In this document: piece after piece, positions 63,561 to 64,000 of the stretch
How positions within the stretch are numbered: the first letter of the stretch is position 1
Layout of the letters: each line of letters starts with the position of its first letter
DNA from: Sneathiella glossodoripedis JCM 23214
GTDB taxonomy: Bacteria; Pseudomonadota; Alphaproteobacteria; Sneathiellales; Sneathiellaceae
Length of the DNA stretch: 64,000 nucleotides
Reading direction: 5' to 3'
NCBI RefSeq assembly: GCF_000616095.1
Contig: NZ_BAMS01000001.1
Location: 620,001-684,000 of the forward strand
Notes under the pieces: generated by a model
The model's input: the letters and a program-made list of their open reading frames with translations, nothing else
What the model was told of the DNA's origin: nothing
The model's database searches: none
Position numbers and translations under genes: made by a program

Positions 63561-64000
63561 ATGCCGAAAACCTACAGCTACCCCGGAAATGAAATTCGAA
63601 AAGAATATTACAGATCCGGTGCGGGAATGCTGTTATCGGGCGTTCCCCTCTTGTTGTTCGGGCCATCATCTGTCATTGTTTCCCTATTGGGATGTTTTTT
63701 CTGCCTGTTTTCTCTCTATGGGATCAGGGCTTTCCGTCGCAGTCGCTTAAAGATCGTCCTTGGCAAGGATACGATCAAAGTTACGGGGTTAAGAGAGAAA
63801 ACAATTTTGTGGGAGGAACTTGAGGGCGTCAAATTATCCTATTACTCAACCGCCGGGATGGGGAAAAGGGGTGGATGCAACTCAAGCTGAAAGCAAGGGG
63901 AGTCAGATTGAGGGTAGAGTCGACCATCACTGATTTTTGGGATTTGGTAGATACTTGCGCGTTGATTGCAAATGACAGGGGGCTGTTACTGGATTCAACT
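63561..64000 (+). CDS. Small membrane protein with PH-like segment (partial; frame broken)
   Basis: The gene starts with MPKTYSYPGNEIRKEYYRSG and has two hydrophobic segments (about 22-56). A PH-like beta region follows, with RLKIVLGKDTIKVTGLREK and ILWEELEGVKLSYYSTAG. The frame ends early near 63890. Adding one base to the G/A runs at 63860-63871 lets it continue with WMQLKLKARGVRLRVES to the window edge, at least 147 residues. It may be part of the glycan operon (14-base gap). The function is unknown. Confidence 0.7.

Noticed and set aside
1-64000. tRNA/rRNA genes, CRISPR arrays, prophage or insertion sequences
   Set aside because: Looked for by eye on both strands; no cloverleaf, repeat-spacer pattern, transposase or integrase was seen.

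Overview
The window looks like a chromosomal segment of a marine-type alphaproteobacterium of moderate G+C (judged by eye, not computed). The gene order fits a Rhodospirillales- or Sneathiella-like lineage. Reading down the minus strand, the core run is mutS, glnD, murJ, trpS, a DUF2333 gene, a universal stress gene, tsaB-rimI, a MucR/Ros regulator, a Fur/Mur regulator, plsC, miaB, phoH, ybeY, corC, lnt, an XRE regulator, metK, trmB, rimP, nusA, ylxR, infB, rbfA, truB, rpsO and pnp. An Irr-type Fur protein and a VPLPA-CTERM protein also fit this group. I see no tRNA, rRNA, CRISPR array, prophage or insertion sequence.

Layout. 1-1.3 kb: the start of an amidohydrolase and an ABC ATPase. 1.4-6.4 kb: a zinc-ribbon protein, polA, an AEC-type permease and a secreted VPLPA-CTERM protein. 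6.4-8.6 kb: arfB, a 2-hydroxyacid dehydrogenase and an SH3-domain exported protein. 8.6-11.6 kb: an iron/peroxide module (irr, rubrerythrin, CCG-type Fe-S protein, DUF3501), with a 7-1-7 Irr/Fur-like box beside a good promoter. 11.6-33 kb: a flavin oxidoreductase followed by the core translation, RNA-processing and envelope genes listed above. 34-36.6 kb: a plus-strand insert with a VanX-type dipeptidase, a polysaccharide deacetylase and an HpcH-type aldolase. 36.6-49.3 kb: a Bax-type glucosaminidase, uspA, DUF2333, trpS, murJ, glnD, a LysE/ArgO exporter, an SDR and mutS. 49.4-52.4 kb: maeB and a GNAT gene. 52.4-58.4 kb: a minus-strand operon of an ABC exporter-like protein, a cyclic-nucleotide-binding protein, an AmpG-type permease and an acyl-CoA ligase. 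58.6-64 kb: a divergent, translationally coupled operon of glycosyltransferases, a histidine phosphatase, a deacetylase-fold protein and a small membrane protein.

Two things stand out. First, infB, metK, mutS, tsaB and the last gene each carry a frame break, and every one is repaired by adding single bases at conserved motifs (six bases in all, two of them in mutS). infB and metK are essential in most bacteria, so I read these as base-loss errors in the sequence rather than real mutations. One of them creates a false TsaB-RimI fusion. Second, the protein at 55776-58427 has an exporter-type membrane half joined to an expanded, apparently ATPase-dead nucleotide-binding domain. That domain carries three copies of a motif that normally occurs once. 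It is paired with a stand-alone cyclic-nucleotide-binding protein and sits back to back with the glycan operon. This is the best candidate for an undescribed system here: a regulated envelope glycan assembly or export device.
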